Positions 63,618 to 64,000 of a DNA stretch of 64,000 bases are shown here, in pieces. Position numbers and translations under genes: made by a program. Below the pieces are notes generated by a model that saw only the letters and a program-made list of their open reading frames with translations, was not told where the DNA came from and did not search any database. Each line of letters opens with the position of its first letter. The first letter of the stretch is position 1. This DNA comes from Bacteroidota bacterium (GTDB taxonomy: Bacteria; Bacteroidota; Ignavibacteria; Ignavibacteriales; Melioribacteraceae), in assembly GCA_023397505.1 (NCBI GenBank), contig JAEWUC010000001.1:186001-250000 (forward strand), written 5' to 3'.

Positions 63618-64000
63618 ATGGGAATTTTCGATCTATTTTCGACTGATGTTGCAATTGATCTTGGTACAGCTAACACACTGATTTATATAAAAGGTAAAGG
63701 AATAGTTTTAAACGAACCCTCTATAGTTGCATTCGATAGAAATACCAAAAGAATTATTGAACTCGGTAATAACGCAAAAGAAATGCAGGGAAGAGAACAC
63801 CGCGAAATTCGTGTTACTCGTCCCATGCGCGACGGCGTTATAGCTGATTTTGAAATTGCAGAAGGAATGATCCGGGCATTTATTCGTAAAGTTACACCAA
63901 ATACATTTTCGAGTAAAAGGATCGTAATCGCAGTACCGAGCGGGGTTACGGAAGTTGAAAAAAGGGCCGTGCGTGATGCAGCCGAACATGCGGGCGCAAA
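63618..64000 (+). CDS. mreB: Rod shape-determining protein MreB, 3' end outside the window
   Basis: Only the first 127 or so residues are visible, with no stop before the window ends. MGIFDLFSTDVAIDLGTANTLIYIKGKG is the MreB start with the phosphate-1 motif (DLGTANT). Then NEPSIVAFD, GREHREIRVTRPMRDGVIADFEIAEGMI and IAVPSGVTEVEKRAVRDAAEHAGA follow. It is an actin-like cytoskeletal protein that guides the peptidoglycan machinery. The start ATG 63618 has a strong ribosome binding site (GGGAGG). Confidence 0.95.
   Translation, partial: MGIFDLFSTDVAIDLGTANTLIYIKGKGIVLNEPSIVAFDRNTKRIIELGNNAKEMQGREHREIRVTRPMRDGVIADFEIAEGMIRAFIRKVTPNTFSSKRIVIAVPSGVTEVEKRAVRDAAEHAGA

Noticed and set aside
1..64000. 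Prophage, insertion sequence, tRNA, rRNA, toxin-antitoxin or CRISPR elements
   Set aside because: No integrase, transposase, tRNA-like cloverleaf, or regularly spaced direct repeats were found on reading both strands.

Overview
This is an AT-rich bacterial chromosome segment. It most likely comes from an Ignavibacteria-type member of the Bacteroidota/Chlorobi group. The evidence for that is a PorU-type type IX secretion system (T9SS) sortase, PorV/PorQ-like barrels, secreted proteins with NYPNPF-type C-terminal sorting/FlgD-like domains, close matches to the Bacteroidota promoter element TAnnTTTG, weak or absent Shine-Dalgarno sequences at many starts, and a pectate lyase group. The lineage is inferred from gene content only. 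No phage, insertion sequence, tRNA, rRNA or CRISPR array was seen, and no gene-free stretch exceeds about 300 bases.

Layout. 1-2782: envelope operon (TPR protein, DUF4292 lipoprotein, EnvC-like factor with a degenerate LytM domain). 2779-8969: surface polysaccharide cluster (Wzx-type flippase, UDP-galactopyranose mutase, GT2 and GT9 on +; GT4 and WecG/TagA on -). 9154-15796: a very large PorU-like C25 sortase with an ILEI-like insert, then a beta-barrel protein. 15793-18257: HAD phosphatase and a secreted PQQ-propeller protein with a decayed phosphoesterase domain. 18416-21563: four-gene pectin-type group (cupin, esterase, PL10 lyase, SGNH esterase). 21560-28251 (- strand): histidine kinase, sodium:solute symporter, an unlisted 44-residue membrane protein, PIG-L deacetylase and a DUF2911 protein.

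28448-42810 is mainly housekeeping: ABC-F ATPase, LepA, signal peptidase I, a T9SS-exported subtilase, a TrmR-like methyltransferase with a helical unknown, an Rrf2 regulator, an IMPACT protein, UvrA, an AhpD-like protein, RdgB, UbiE/MenG and a duplicated-Cys protein. 42904-45999 (-): KsgA, MgtE and a PAP2 enzyme. 46129-49119: GT2, DUF1207-like protein and site-2 protease. 49250-53757: a promoter and a four-gene T9SS-associated operon (lipoprotein, Asp-box propeller, two PorV/PorQ-like barrels). 53862-56967: second glycan group (FemAB-like, GT4, GT9). 57025-57117: the 4.5S-type SRP RNA. 57192-64000: lytic transglycosylase, PyrG, TPR protein, PurN, PurH and the start of MreB.

The strongest theme is envelope building and protein export. 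Signal peptidase and the T9SS parts deliver a subtilase and a propeller protein to the surface, while two glycosyltransferase groups with a flippase make the surface glycan. Points that most merit a second look are the ILEI-like domain in the sortase, the decayed phosphoesterase-PQQ fusion, the 44-residue membrane protein tied to deacetylase and symporter, the duplicated four-cysteine protein, and the self-contained T9SS client/barrel operon.
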